This document shows, in pieces, positions 25,484-32,319 of a DNA stretch of 34,220 bases. Position 1 is the first letter of the stretch. Every line of letters begins with the position of its first letter. Origin of the DNA: Fen-7 sp041494285 (GTDB taxonomy: Archaea > Halobacteriota > Methanosarcinia > Methanotrichales > Methanotrichaceae). The translations under genes were made by a program, and so were the position numbers. The notes beneath the pieces are model-generated. The model saw only the letters and a program-made list of their open reading frames with translations, ran no database searches and had not been told where the DNA came from. Location: contig JBGQAL010000009.1 in NCBI GenBank assembly GCA_041494285.1, positions 1 through 34,220 on the forward strand. Direction: 5' to 3'.

Positions 25484-25815
25484 GGGATAATCGAGCGTGG
25501 CTCATGGATATTCTGGAAGCTCTTACGAATATCGAGAAATATGCTGCAAAAGGAGAAAAGGCATTTTACGAAGAGGAACTTATACAGATATGGATCATCC
25601 ATCATATTCAGATCGCAGGCGAGGCCGCAAACCAATTGTCTGATTCTGTAATGAAGAACCACCAAGAGATTCCCTGGAAAGGCATTGTAGGCATGCGGAA
25701 TGTATTGGTGCATCAATATTTTGGATTGGATTTAGACGAAATCTGGGATACGGTTACCACTGATTTGCCCATGCTGAAAGTCAAGGTCCAAGAGCTTCTT
25801 GCCGAAAAGAAATAG
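25480..25815 (+). CDS. hepT: HepT-type HEPN ribonuclease toxin
   Basis: 111 residues from TTG 25480, overlapping the mntA stop. All-helical HEPN (DUF86) protein. The catalytic motif is RNVLVHQY, an exact RX4HXY (Arg73, His78, Tyr80); in known pairs the Tyr of this motif is the AMPylated residue. The family also shows HHIQIAGEAANQL near residue 41 and a closing DTVTTDLPMLK. HepT cleaves RNA and slows growth; roles in phage defence or plasmid upkeep are reported for homologues, but the role here is not known. Confidence 0.88.
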   Translation: MRDNRAWLMDILEALTNIEKYAAKGEKAFYEEELIQIWIIHHIQIAGEAANQLSDSVMKNHQEIPWKGIVGMRNVLVHQYFGLDLDEIWDTVTTDLPMLKVKVQELLAEKK

Positions 25816-26062
25816 AATCCTAGATTGAGCGAATTGTTTAACAACTCGTGTCATTCTATCCTCAATCGAAATTTCCGCAGAAAACAGACAGCTAAATGAT
25901 TCTTGCTAATTCAAAGTGAGCACTGTTTCTTCCGGCCTCCTTCACACAAAAGGTATGAGGCGCCGGGACCACGAGCGGAAGCCTGGGGCTTCCAGACCGT
26001 TAGAGTGCACGCGGGCCCTTTTAAGCGAAGGGATTTATCCTGGTAATGATAATAATCAATCG
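25816..26062. other. Intergenic region with hairpin and hicB promoter
   Basis: A perfect hairpin GGAAGCC-TGG-GGCTTCC lies at 25977-25993, overlapping the end of the 19-base repeat copy 2. GGGATTTATCC near 26029-26039 is a TATA-like element about 25 bases before ATG 26063. No gene seen. Confidence 0.4.
25960..25978 (+). repeat. 19-bp repeat, copy 2 (downstream of MntA/HepT)
   Basis: GCGCCGGGACCACGAGCGG, one base different from copy 1 at 25009-25027, same orientation. The following hairpin (25977-25993) shares its last bases. Confidence 0.6.
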
Positions 26063-26320
26063 ATGTTTGCGGAATACATCCAGGCAGCGATGGATAAAGC
26101 TACTTACGAGATCATCGATGACCCTGAACCCTTCTATGGAGAGGTTCCCGAGCTGCAAGGCGTATGGGCCACGGGCAAAACCCTGGAGGAATGCCGCAAG
26201 GAACTCCAGAGCGTCATAGAGGGCTGGATAGCATTGAAGCTAAGATTGGGACATCCAATACCTCCTATCGGCGGCCATGTTATTAACGTGTCTGCGGAGC
26301 CGGTTTCAATTGTCGAATAA
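26063..26320 (+). CDS. hicB: HicB-family antitoxin
   Basis: 85 residues from ATG 26063; an open frame to 25916 exists, but the family start fits MFAEYIQAAMDKATYEII. The HicB partial RNase H-like fold is intact: strands in YEIIDDPEPFYGEVPELQGV, WATGKTLEECRKELQSVIEG and the SxG-like WIALKLRLGHPIPPI. It ends just after the core, with no DNA-binding extension. HicB binds and blocks the HicA ribonuclease. Its stop overlaps the HicA start by about 11 bases. Confidence 0.85.
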   Translation: MFAEYIQAAMDKATYEIIDDPEPFYGEVPELQGVWATGKTLEECRKELQSVIEGWIALKLRLGHPIPPIGGHVINVSAEPVSIVE

Positions 26321-26483
26321 GCTCGTGCCAGTTTCAAGACGTGAGCTAATCAAGCGATTAAGCAAATTGGGTTTTGTAGGTCCTTATCCCGGTGCAGATC
26401 ACGAATATATGTCACGGGGGCTCTCCATCGTCCATTCTCCTGAACGAAAACCCATCCCAAACTGCCCTCTGAGTGCTTCATAA
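26310..26483 (+). CDS. hicA: HicA-family toxin, short C-terminus
   Basis: 57 residues from TTG 26310, in a frame overlapping the hicB end. The N-terminal half is normal: VPVSRRELIKRLSKLGFVGP, then the catalytic His in GADHEYMSRG. The usual C-terminal part (about 20 more residues with a strand and a helix) is replaced by a short Pro/Ser-rich end, and the frame stops 14 bases before the next, opposite gene. HicA family members cleave mRNA through that histidine. The short end suggests loss of function or a frameshift, while its antitoxin is still intact. Confidence 0.7.
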   Translation: MSNKLVPVSRRELIKRLSKLGFVGPYPGADHEYMSRGLSIVHSPERKPIPNCPLSAS

Positions 26484-26496
26484 TGTCCTCCAGTGC

Positions 26497-26859
26497 TTAT
26501 CCATTTTCTGAGCTCTTGCCCGTCGCACCTTTAATTCGCTTTTCCAAAAAGCACCTTTTCCATTTGCCTGTCATAGGCTTACCGCACCTTCCCTCGAATA
26601 GATAGACATAGCCAGGTCGGATTTCCAGATAATCCCTGAGCTCGGCCATTACTTCCGGCGAGATTTTTTTCTTCTCTCCCGTGGATCGGATTAAGATTGT
26701 TCCACTCCCAAGGTCGATGTCCGAAGTTTTCGTTTCAGTCAGATCCTCAACATCGAGGCCTGAATCAAGTAGAAGCAGAAGCATTATCCTGTCCAGTCCT
26801 GAAGAAGATTCCAGCAACATCTTCTTCTCCTGCTCGGACAGATTTTCGAGGGTATCCAC
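26497..26859 (-). CDS. Integrase-like fragment without catalytic residues
   Basis: 120 residues that follow the first half of a tyrosine recombinase catalytic domain: RIMLLLLLDSGLDVEDL (family GLR-x-x-EL, but the catalytic Arg is Asp here), then TSDIDLGSGTILIRSTGEKK, then an ELRDYLEIRPGYVYLFEGRC helix and loop. The downstream His-x-x-Arg, His/Trp and Tyr boxes are absent. It cannot recombine DNA as it stands. It is either a remnant of an integrated element, which fits the accessory patch, or a small domestic protein that kept the fold. It starts MDTLENLSEQEKKMLL. Confidence 0.6.
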   Translation of the reverse strand: MDTLENLSEQEKKMLLESSSGLDRIMLLLLLDSGLDVEDLTETKTSDIDLGSGTILIRSTGEKKKISPEVMAELRDYLEIRPGYVYLFEGRCGKPMTGKWKRCFLEKRIKGATGKSSENG

Positions 26860-26952
26860 AATGAATAGTTGAAACTATGGAATATCAATAGATCGGAATT
26901 CGATTTCAGGGTTTTTTGATCTTGGGCCATTCTAAAGGCTAACATGGAAGCA

Positions 26953-26977
26953 CTGAAGTTATCTTCGATAACTTCAG
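26953..26977. repeat. Perfect 11-bp inverted repeat
   Basis: CTGAAGTTATC (26953-26963), loop TTC, GATAACTTCAG (26967-26977). It is the longest perfect palindrome I found and lies in the gene-free stretch 26860-27225, about 94 bases upstream of the integrase-like gene start and outside any frame I trust. It could be an operator, a transcript end or a recombination site. Confidence 0.6.
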
Positions 26978-27120
26978 GATTCTTTCCAATATGGAACTTA
27001 ATCATCAATATACGTACAATATTTAGATGAATATAGTTCATGAAAATCAATTATGACAACTTTCGGTCAATGTCCTATTCTGTTGTTCAACAAGATCCGA
27101 GGGAGATTTCATTAGTCGAG

Positions 27121-27219
27121 TGAAAAGCTTATAAATAGGAAGTGCTAGATTGGGAGCACTGTAGACAAATGACGATAAAAATGCCTACAGCCGAAATAGC
27201 GAGAAGAGATAATGGAGGT
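27121..27219 (+). promoter_or_regulatory. Promoter and Shine-Dalgarno of the secreted protein gene
   Basis: GAAAAGCTTATAAATAGG (about 27121-27138) is a strong BRE/TATA pair, predicting a start near 27160. GGAGGT at 27214-27219 is a strong Shine-Dalgarno, six bases before TTG 27226 and twelve before ATG 27232. Confidence 0.6.
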
Positions 27220-27225
27220 TAATAG

Positions 27226-28029
27226 TTGAGCATGAAATATTACGTTCTCTCCTTACTACTCGTGTTCATCATCACGGCAGGACTATCCTTAGCCAAGAGT
27301 CCAGATAACAATACGAGTAAGATCGTGGAGAACAAAACTGCGTCTTTGAGCATGGAGAAGCCCACGGTCAACCTGGGCAATAACAGCTCTAATGTTGCCA
27401 ACGCCAGCGCTCCAGCCGTTCCAAAGAGCAATGCTTCTGAGACTGCAAAGGCAGCTTCCGAAATTGCCAAGATGAAGGGCATCTGGTCCATAACTGGAAT
27501 AAAAAAGGAGGAGCAGATTACCATGGCGCTCCAACAGGATGGTGGAGATCTATTCGGGCAAGCCAAGTACGAGCCTCAAGCAGGGGCTGCCTGGAATGCG
27601 GTCGCCATTGGATCAGTCAACGGTGATACCGTCGCTCTGGTGGTAACCTCTTTGGAAGGAAAAGAGCAGGTATCAGAATGGTTAAATGGAACTTTTGCCA
27701 ATGATGCCTTCAGCGGCAAGTTCTTCGAGGTGAGCAAGGGAACCATATCTCTTCGTGGTGATTTCAGCGCCACATTGGTTAACCCAGAAATAACTGATTA
27801 TACACAGGCAACAGTGACTGCACCAGCGGTGACCCAGTCCACGGCGGCTCAAGGAACCCCTAATGCGTCAGCAACAAGCACCACGACTCAAGTGGCTGCC
27901 GTAAACACGACAGCGACACAGAAACCAGCCACTGTGGGTGGAAGACCAAAGTTCGTCGATGTGCGTGAATATAAGGACAAGATAGGCATGGGCGGCGATC
28001 TCAGTGGCGTTCCACCTGGAATGGGTTAA
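27226..28029 (+). CDS. Secreted beta-rich protein of unknown function
   Basis: 267 residues from TTG 27226 (or 265 from ATG 27232). A signal peptide (KYYVLSLLLVFIITAGLSLA) is followed by an Asn/Thr/Ser-rich stretch with several N-glycosylation sequons. A beta domain follows at about residues 85-195: GIWSITGIKKEEQITMALQQ, then GDTVALVVTSLEGKEQVSEW, then GTISLRGDFSATLVNPEITD. Next come a Thr/Ala/Gln linker and a closing RPKFVDVREYKDKIGMGG. I do not know the family name. The domain is built of short repeated strands and may bind a ligand or surface polymer. A truncated copy lies at 703-1110. The next gene also encodes a secreted protein. Confidence 0.75.
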   Translation: MSMKYYVLSLLLVFIITAGLSLAKSPDNNTSKIVENKTASLSMEKPTVNLGNNSSNVANASAPAVPKSNASETAKAASEIAKMKGIWSITGIKKEEQITMALQQDGGDLFGQAKYEPQAGAAWNAVAIGSVNGDTVALVVTSLEGKEQVSEWLNGTFANDAFSGKFFEVSKGTISLRGDFSATLVNPEITDYTQATVTAPAVTQSTAAQGTPNASATSTTTQVAAVNTTATQKPATVGGRPKFVDVREYKDKIGMGGDLSGVPPGMG

Positions 28030-28172
28030 GGCATACAATAGCTTAATTGACCAGTGCACGAATTAACCGGTTGCTTGAACGATCAATGCAACCAATTTTT
28101 ATCTTAGATTAATTATTCCTATTATGGTATCTTCCGCAAGAGATTTATAATTTGCGGTATAAGAGACAAGTC

Positions 28173-28718
28173 ATGAAAGGGATTTTGCTAATTTCGCTGC
28201 TACTGCTGCTGGCGGGACAGGCCAGCGCAAACTCCTACTTCAAGGTGGTTGACGTATCTCAGATTAAAGTGGCCCAAAACACTGAGGCGAACTTCACAGT
28301 CATCATCAGGAGCGCGGGAGGCAGCGGAGCTTTTGCAGAGCCCATTTTCAAATTTAACACGACCAAAGGACTATCTGCAGAGGCTCCAGGTGGTTTGCGG
28401 TACATAGTTGCCACTGGTAGCCGCATCTACAACTGCACTATAATGGCAGGGAACATTGCTTCGGGCAACTACTCTTTTCAGGTCGGCGTCTATGCCCAGG
28501 ACGCGCCTTACAGCTGGAGAACTGCGTACGCGATTGTCGAAGCTCCCAAAAAGGCAATCAATGCGTCTTTGAATGCATCTTTGAACAATTCAGCCACGAT
28601 TCAGTCCAACGGGTCAGGGTCTCGGGCAAACAAAACCGGCCCGGTAAAGACACCTGGACCAGGAGTGTTAATCGCAATCGCAGCACTCTTTCTTGCTTCC
28701 AGAAGGGCCGAATACTGA
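28173..28718 (+). CDS. Secreted protein with archaeosortase-like C-terminal signal
   Basis: 181 residues from ATG 28173 (a TTG at 28152 adds seven). The signal peptide is MKGILLISLLLLLAGQASA. A beta-rich extracellular domain follows (FKVVDVSQIKVAQNTEANFT; GNYSFQVGVYAQDAPYSWRT), with many Asn-x-Ser/Thr sequons, then an Asn/Ser-rich spacer. The end, TPGPGVLIAIAALFLASRRA, has the Pro-Gly-Pro-Gly, membrane helix and Arg-Arg order of PGF-CTERM-type sorting signals that archaeosortase cuts before joining the protein to a lipid. The exact Pro-Gly-Phe is Pro-Gly-Pro here. Its last 51 bases overlap the opposite R15P isomerase gene. Confidence 0.75.
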   Translation: MKGILLISLLLLLAGQASANSYFKVVDVSQIKVAQNTEANFTVIIRSAGGSGAFAEPIFKFNTTKGLSAEAPGGLRYIVATGSRIYNCTIMAGNIASGNYSFQVGVYAQDAPYSWRTAYAIVEAPKKAINASLNASLNNSATIQSNGSGSRANKTGPVKTPGPGVLIAIAALFLASRRAEY

Positions 28719-29633
28719 GGTTGCTTCGTCCATATCCCACCCCAGTCTCTCTTTTATTATGAGGTAGCTCATCTCCGGAGGAATGGCGCCAACTTCCGTG
28801 CAAATGACGTCGATGTAGCTGTGTGGAGTGACATCGAAGGCCGGGTTGCGCACCCTCACATGCCTGAACTTGGATATGTCTGGAAACACCTCTTTGGGAT
28901 CGCGCTCCTCGATGGTTACAAGTTCTCCCATAATGGTCTGGGGGCTGAACTTGTAGGTCTCAGCAGCCACCACGAAACTGGTCCTGGCCTCATGTGCGCA
29001 GAGGGCGATCTGGGCAGTGCCTATTTTGTTGACCAAAGAACCGTTGGCAGTTATGACGTCAGCACCGACAACGACGAGATCCACATCGTTCATGACGCTC
29101 CTGACCGCTGAATCGACTATGAGCTCGGTTTCTATTCCCATATCCTCAAGCATCCCGATAGTCAGGCGTCCCTGCCACCTTGGCCGGGACTCTGTGGCTA
29201 TTACTTTAATCGTTTTGTCGGCTTTGTGAGCGGCCTGAATTATGGAAAGTGCTGCCTGAGAGTTGCAGTGTGTCAGAACCGTATCCCCTTTTCTTATCCG
29301 GCGGCTCCCGATCTCTCCTATCTTTTCGACAGCCTTTTCGGAGTTCTCGATGAATCTGTCAGCGTTCGATACAACAGCGTGCCTTGCCTCTTCTACATCA
29401 TTCGCACGGTAGCGAGTGACCATTCGAATAGCATTAGATAATGATACCGCGGTTGGTCTTGTGGCCAACAGGATCTCTGCCGCCCCTTTGATCCGGGAGT
29501 TGAACTCATCGAGGCTTTGGACATCAAGCTGTGCCAAATCTCTGAGAGAAGCAGCTGCCGCCCTGGCAATCCTTCCTGCTCCTCTGATCTCCATGCTGTC
29601 TATCTTTCTTGCGGTCTCCGTTAGCGGCTCCAT
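28668..29633 (-). CDS. Ribose-1,5-bisphosphate isomerase
   Basis: 321 residues from ATG 29633, behind AAAGGGGG; ATG 29669 adds twelve residues that family members lack. It turns ribose-1,5-bisphosphate into ribulose-1,5-bisphosphate, feeding archaeal RuBisCO in the AMP salvage (or reductive hexulose-phosphate) route. Features of the eIF2B/MtnA-like fold are KIDSMEIRGAGRIARAAA, the phosphate site THCNSQAALSII with its conserved Cys, ATESRPRWQGRLTIGMLED and VDLVVVGADVITANGSLVNK with the catalytic Asp, and the closing ERLGWDMDEA. The last residues (KKECCDCD) are odd for the family and come from the overlap with the secreted-protein gene. It follows a flavodoxin gene. Confidence 0.88.
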   Translation of the reverse strand: MEPLTETARKIDSMEIRGAGRIARAAAASLRDLAQLDVQSLDEFNSRIKGAAEILLATRPTAVSLSNAIRMVTRYRANDVEEARHAVVSNADRFIENSEKAVEKIGEIGSRRIRKGDTVLTHCNSQAALSIIQAAHKADKTIKVIATESRPRWQGRLTIGMLEDMGIETELIVDSAVRSVMNDVDLVVVGADVITANGSLVNKIGTAQIALCAHEARTSFVVAAETYKFSPQTIMGELVTIEERDPKEVFPDISKFRHVRVRNPAFDVTPHSYIDVICTEVGAIPPEMSYLIIKERLGWDMDEATSVFGPSGSKKECCDCD

Positions 29634-29700
29634 CAGGCCCCCTTTCTTTGAGAGCTCTACTTCTTTCATCCTAGGTATCCACTCGCGATATTGATACCCT

Positions 29701-30183
29701 TCACGCCGAGAGTTTCTTCACAAGATTGCCCACCCGGAGCCCGAGCAGTCTGCATGCCTCCAGAACTTTCTCATCCGGCACCCCCACGGCAACCGTTCCG
29801 TAATGGCCGCCCGCCTCCATGGGATCGCCGACGACTATCATGGCGTGTATCAACATGGCTTGGATTATGGAGAGAAGGGTAGTCTGATTCCCTCCTTCGG
29901 AGCTGCCGGACGATGTGAAAGCCGCCCCAACCTTGTTCTCCAACTGACCGCGCACAGTAGATGAGCTATCGAAGAGCTGCTTAATTTCAGAAGCCATCTG
30001 TCCGTAGTAGGTGGGAGAACCTATTATAATTCCACCGGCTGATAACAGATCCTTCAGGCTTATGTCTCCAACCTTTTTGACTGATACCTCGACTCCAGAT
30101 GATCTGGCTCCCGTTCCTATCGCCTCTGCCATCTTAGCAGTGTTTCCTGTCCTAGAATGATATATCACCAAAACCTCTGCCAT
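29701..30183 (-). CDS. Flavodoxin-family FMN protein (WrbA-like)
   Basis: 160 residues. The FMN phosphate loop is YHSRTGNTAKMAEA at the N-terminus, and the second FMN contact is IIIGSPTYYGQMASEIKQLF. A GAAFTSSGSSEGGNQTTLL loop and a GGHYGTVAVGVPDEK end match WrbA-like quinone reductases and simple flavodoxins of archaea. It probably carries electrons or reduces quinone-like compounds; without WrbA's extra helix region it may be monomeric. It reads toward the R15P isomerase gene (31-base gap), so the two can share a transcript. Confidence 0.88.
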   Translation of the reverse strand: MAEVLVIYHSRTGNTAKMAEAIGTGARSSGVEVSVKKVGDISLKDLLSAGGIIIGSPTYYGQMASEIKQLFDSSSTVRGQLENKVGAAFTSSGSSEGGNQTTLLSIIQAMLIHAMIVVGDPMEAGGHYGTVAVGVPDEKVLEACRLLGLRVGNLVKKLSA

Positions 30184-30267
30184 ATCAGCACCTTCATCTA
30201 AGCGATCGTTTTAACATTAATTTTTAGTATGTTCTTTCCCGACCGCGATTTCTCGATCTATCATGAG

Positions 30268-30621
30268 CTACTTTCTACTTAACACTATCCTGTCACCGTT
30301 CAATACACTCTCGAATAGATTCAGTCCTTCAATCACCCTTCCCAAGTGGTTCACAGGAGAATACGGTTGGGTCCGACCGAAGAAGATGCAGAAGGCTGAT
30401 CCGGGTGACCAATAGGATATGTCGCCACTTTTAGCCGTAGGCGATGGATTCTCATCTTCCAGCGCAAAGGGTACCTCGAAATAGACTTCCTCTCCCCACA
30501 AATTAGCCTTTGCCTCGATTGGCAGCCTCTGGTAGAACTTTGCTGCTACCATTGGATTTCGATCATCAATCTCAGCGACAGCTTTACCTCGTCCCGAAAT
30601 CTCGATCTCAATGTACTTCAG
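30268..30621 (-). CDS. Cyclophilin-like fold protein, probably starting at CTG
   Basis: The only ATG (30552) begins inside the fold: MVAAKFYQRLPIEAKANLWG. The same frame continues upstream without stops and gives the missing first strands, LKYIEIEISGRGKAVAEIDD. No ATG, GTG or TTG lies in that extension, but CTG 30621 sits right after AAGGTGATTAT, which matches the anti-Shine-Dalgarno. That gives 117 residues, the size of TM1367-type single-domain proteins. Other family marks are GEEVYFEVPF, GDISYWSPGSAFCIFFGRTQ and SPVNHLGRVI. The fold resembles cyclophilin but no peptidyl-prolyl activity is established. It lies upstream of the flavodoxin gene on the same strand. Confidence 0.7.
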   Translation of the reverse strand: MKYIEIEISGRGKAVAEIDDRNPMVAAKFYQRLPIEAKANLWGEEVYFEVPFALEDENPSPTAKSGDISYWSPGSAFCIFFGRTQPYSPVNHLGRVIEGLNLFESVLNGDRIVLSRK

Positions 30622-30772
30622 ATAATCACCTTCTTCACAATATTCATATATTGGGTTAGAATATAAGTACTAGCTGATAATACGCCCTGCAGCGCAAGTA
30701 AATAGGAATCCTCTCTTGGAGTATTATATCATAATCATTTTATTATTATAAGTTATGCATCCCCGTGGCGTC

Positions 30773-30840
30773 CTCGTAAGCAGGGGGGTCGTGCTCCACG
30801 ACTAGAAGCTATGGTGGACTCTCTCCAGGATGGTTACGAG
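30773..30840 (+). ncRNA. Candidate structured RNA
   Basis: In the 536-base gap 30622-31157 there is no plausible protein frame, but pairing is dense. CTCGTAA (30773-30779) pairs with TTACGAG (30834-30840). Inside it GTCGTG-CTC-CACGAC (30788-30802) is a perfect 6-bp hairpin, and TGGA-CTCTC-TCCA (30815-30827) a weak third stem, giving a possible three-way junction. An AT-rich TATA-like run (TTATTATTATAAG, about 30740-30752) lies upstream, then a purine-rich GAAAAAAGATG tail. A further hairpin (TGCGGG...CCCGCA) lies near 30945-30966. No tRNA, C/D or H/ACA boxes are clear. Confidence 0.3.
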
Positions 30841-31104
30841 CTAGAAAAAAGATGTTGTGTGCAAGTCATTAATTTCGATTCAACTTACTAGTAGGCAATT
30901 TAGGAGGTTATCTCAAGAAATAGCTATGCAACGAACTAATTCAATGCGGGGGACGGGAATCCCGCACTAGTTTACGAGTAAAGTCATCTTTTTAAGGCGA
31001 AATTTATTTTATAGCGTAAAGTCTCGCAGCTCGCTGCGGCTGGGCTAAAGGGCATGCGTATTCAACTTGGGTTTGGATCAGCCTGACCTGGTTCCAATTT
31101 CATG

Positions 31105-31152
31105 CGGCAGCGCCTTGGATGCCCCGCAGCTTGCTATGCGGGTGGGCTGCCG
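31105..31152 (-). terminator. Nested hairpin after the surface-protein gene
   Basis: CGGCAGC (31105-31111) pairs with GCTGCCG (31146-31152), and inside it CCCGCA (31123-31128) pairs with TGCGGG (31137-31142). It lies six bases beyond the stop codon of the minus-strand gene at 31158, so it is probably a 3' stem of that transcript. Confidence 0.5.
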
Positions 31153-31157
31153 CCGTT

Positions 31158-31988
31158 TTACTCGATTATTCCTTTCTGCAATACGACATATGGTACCATC
31201 TCATAATCATCTGAATTCTCTACATCTGCATGGTATCCATCTCTTATCCTGACTTCTATCATGTATATTCCAGCCTTTGACTGACCTGTATCCCATATCC
31301 AGACATTGTTTGTGGTCCAAGTAGTCATAGGCAACCATTGATCTTCGGTTGAAGGCCCTTTGAGAAGATACTGGTAAACAATCGTATCCGTATCTGGATC
31401 AGAGCCTTTTGCAGTCCAGGTCACCTTTGTGCCTTTGTCTTGAGGGCTTTGTCTGTCCGATTTGACGCTAATCAGAGACGGCTTGGAGTTTGTTCTCATG
31501 CTGCCGCCAATACCCACGGTGTTGTTAATATCATATTCAGCGCTAATATGGCTATCATATCCCCAAGGTGCCGCATGGCGTCCATCCCTTATGCGCATGT
31601 CTATGATATTTACGCCGCTATCGATCGGGCTGGTAGTCCAGTTCCATGTATTATTCTCCTTCCAGCCGGTCATCGATTTCCAGGTATTTCCTGTAATTGG
31701 CCCATTCAACCAGAACTGATACAACAGCTTATCTCCATCTGGATCGTAAGCATTGCCCGTCCAAATGATTGTCGAGCCTGCTGTTAGCGGACCTTCTTGA
31801 TCTGGCGTCAGACTCTTGGCCAAAGGCGGTTGGTTCGTGGCCCCTGCCACTATAGATGAGATAGGTTGCGAGCCTTGTGCATTTCCTGCACGCAAAAGAT
31901 CTTCGGTGGTAATGGCCTGGACTGAGCCGAGAAATACCACTATCAACAAAGCACAAAAAAGACCCCGACGATAATTCCTCTCCTTCAT
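31158..31988 (-). CDS. Secreted two-repeat surface protein (PKD/Ig-like repeats)
   Basis: 276 residues. A signal peptide (about residues 9-26, GLFCALLIVVFLGSVQA) leads to two beta-sandwich repeats, near 55-145 and 165-265. Each has the order WT-x-x-x-x-DPD, YQFWLNGP or YQYLLKGP, W-x-x-MT-x-W, NTWNWTT or NVWIWDT, and MRIRDGRHA or VRIRDGYHA. This repeat is recognisable as a recurring surface domain of Methanothrix-type methanogens, likely in cell-surface or sheath-associated proteins. The Asp-Pro-Asp-Gly turn may bind calcium. The C-terminus has no sorting signal or membrane helix, so it may be shed or held by other surface parts. Confidence 0.8.
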   Translation of the reverse strand: MKERNYRRGLFCALLIVVFLGSVQAITTEDLLRAGNAQGSQPISSIVAGATNQPPLAKSLTPDQEGPLTAGSTIIWTGNAYDPDGDKLLYQFWLNGPITGNTWKSMTGWKENNTWNWTTSPIDSGVNIIDMRIRDGRHAAPWGYDSHISAEYDINNTVGIGGSMRTNSKPSLISVKSDRQSPQDKGTKVTWTAKGSDPDTDTIVYQYLLKGPSTEDQWLPMTTWTTNNVWIWDTGQSKAGIYMIEVRIRDGYHADVENSDDYEMVPYVVLQKGIIE

Positions 31989-32319
31989 TTAAATCCCTTC
32001 ATCCCTGAACTATAATCTTTATTGAACTTTTTCTGATATCCTTCTGGCGGTATCTCTATCTCTTGGATTCGTACATTTAATCAAGATCATCGCACTCGGC
32101 AGGATTCAAGTTCAGCCATATTCCTCTTATTTGCAAGTCTTAATATAGACTATGATATATAAAAAGGTTCTGCCAAGTGCGTAAGTCCTACACTTATAAT
32201 TAAATACGATTGCTGGTCAATATGTCTCCAGTGACCAATATTCATTAATGTCGTCTGTGGTTAAGCGTCGACGATGCTTTTATATTTTTGAGCTGCGCAT
32301 ATAGAATGAGGTAAGTGCT
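31989..32319. other. Divergent intergenic region with promoter and inverted repeat
   Basis: 331 bases between the surface-protein and peroxiredoxin genes. GCTTTTATATTTTTG near 32274-32288 is a TATA element for the peroxiredoxin gene and GAGGTAAGTGCT precedes its ATG. About 40 bases upstream of the TATA element an inverted repeat TGGTCA...TGACCA (about 32213-32237) could be an operator, a reasonable place for redox control. TATATAAAAAG near 32156-32166 may be another promoter. Confidence 0.45.

Noticed and set aside
26953..26977. loxP-like site (GAAGTTATC...GATAACTTC)
   Set aside because: The arms resemble part of loxP by chance; the spacer is three bases, not eight, and no Cre-type intact recombinase is present.
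30760..30840. tRNA gene
   Set aside because: No T-arm GGTTCGA-type sequence and no consistent acceptor stem; the pairing fits another structure.
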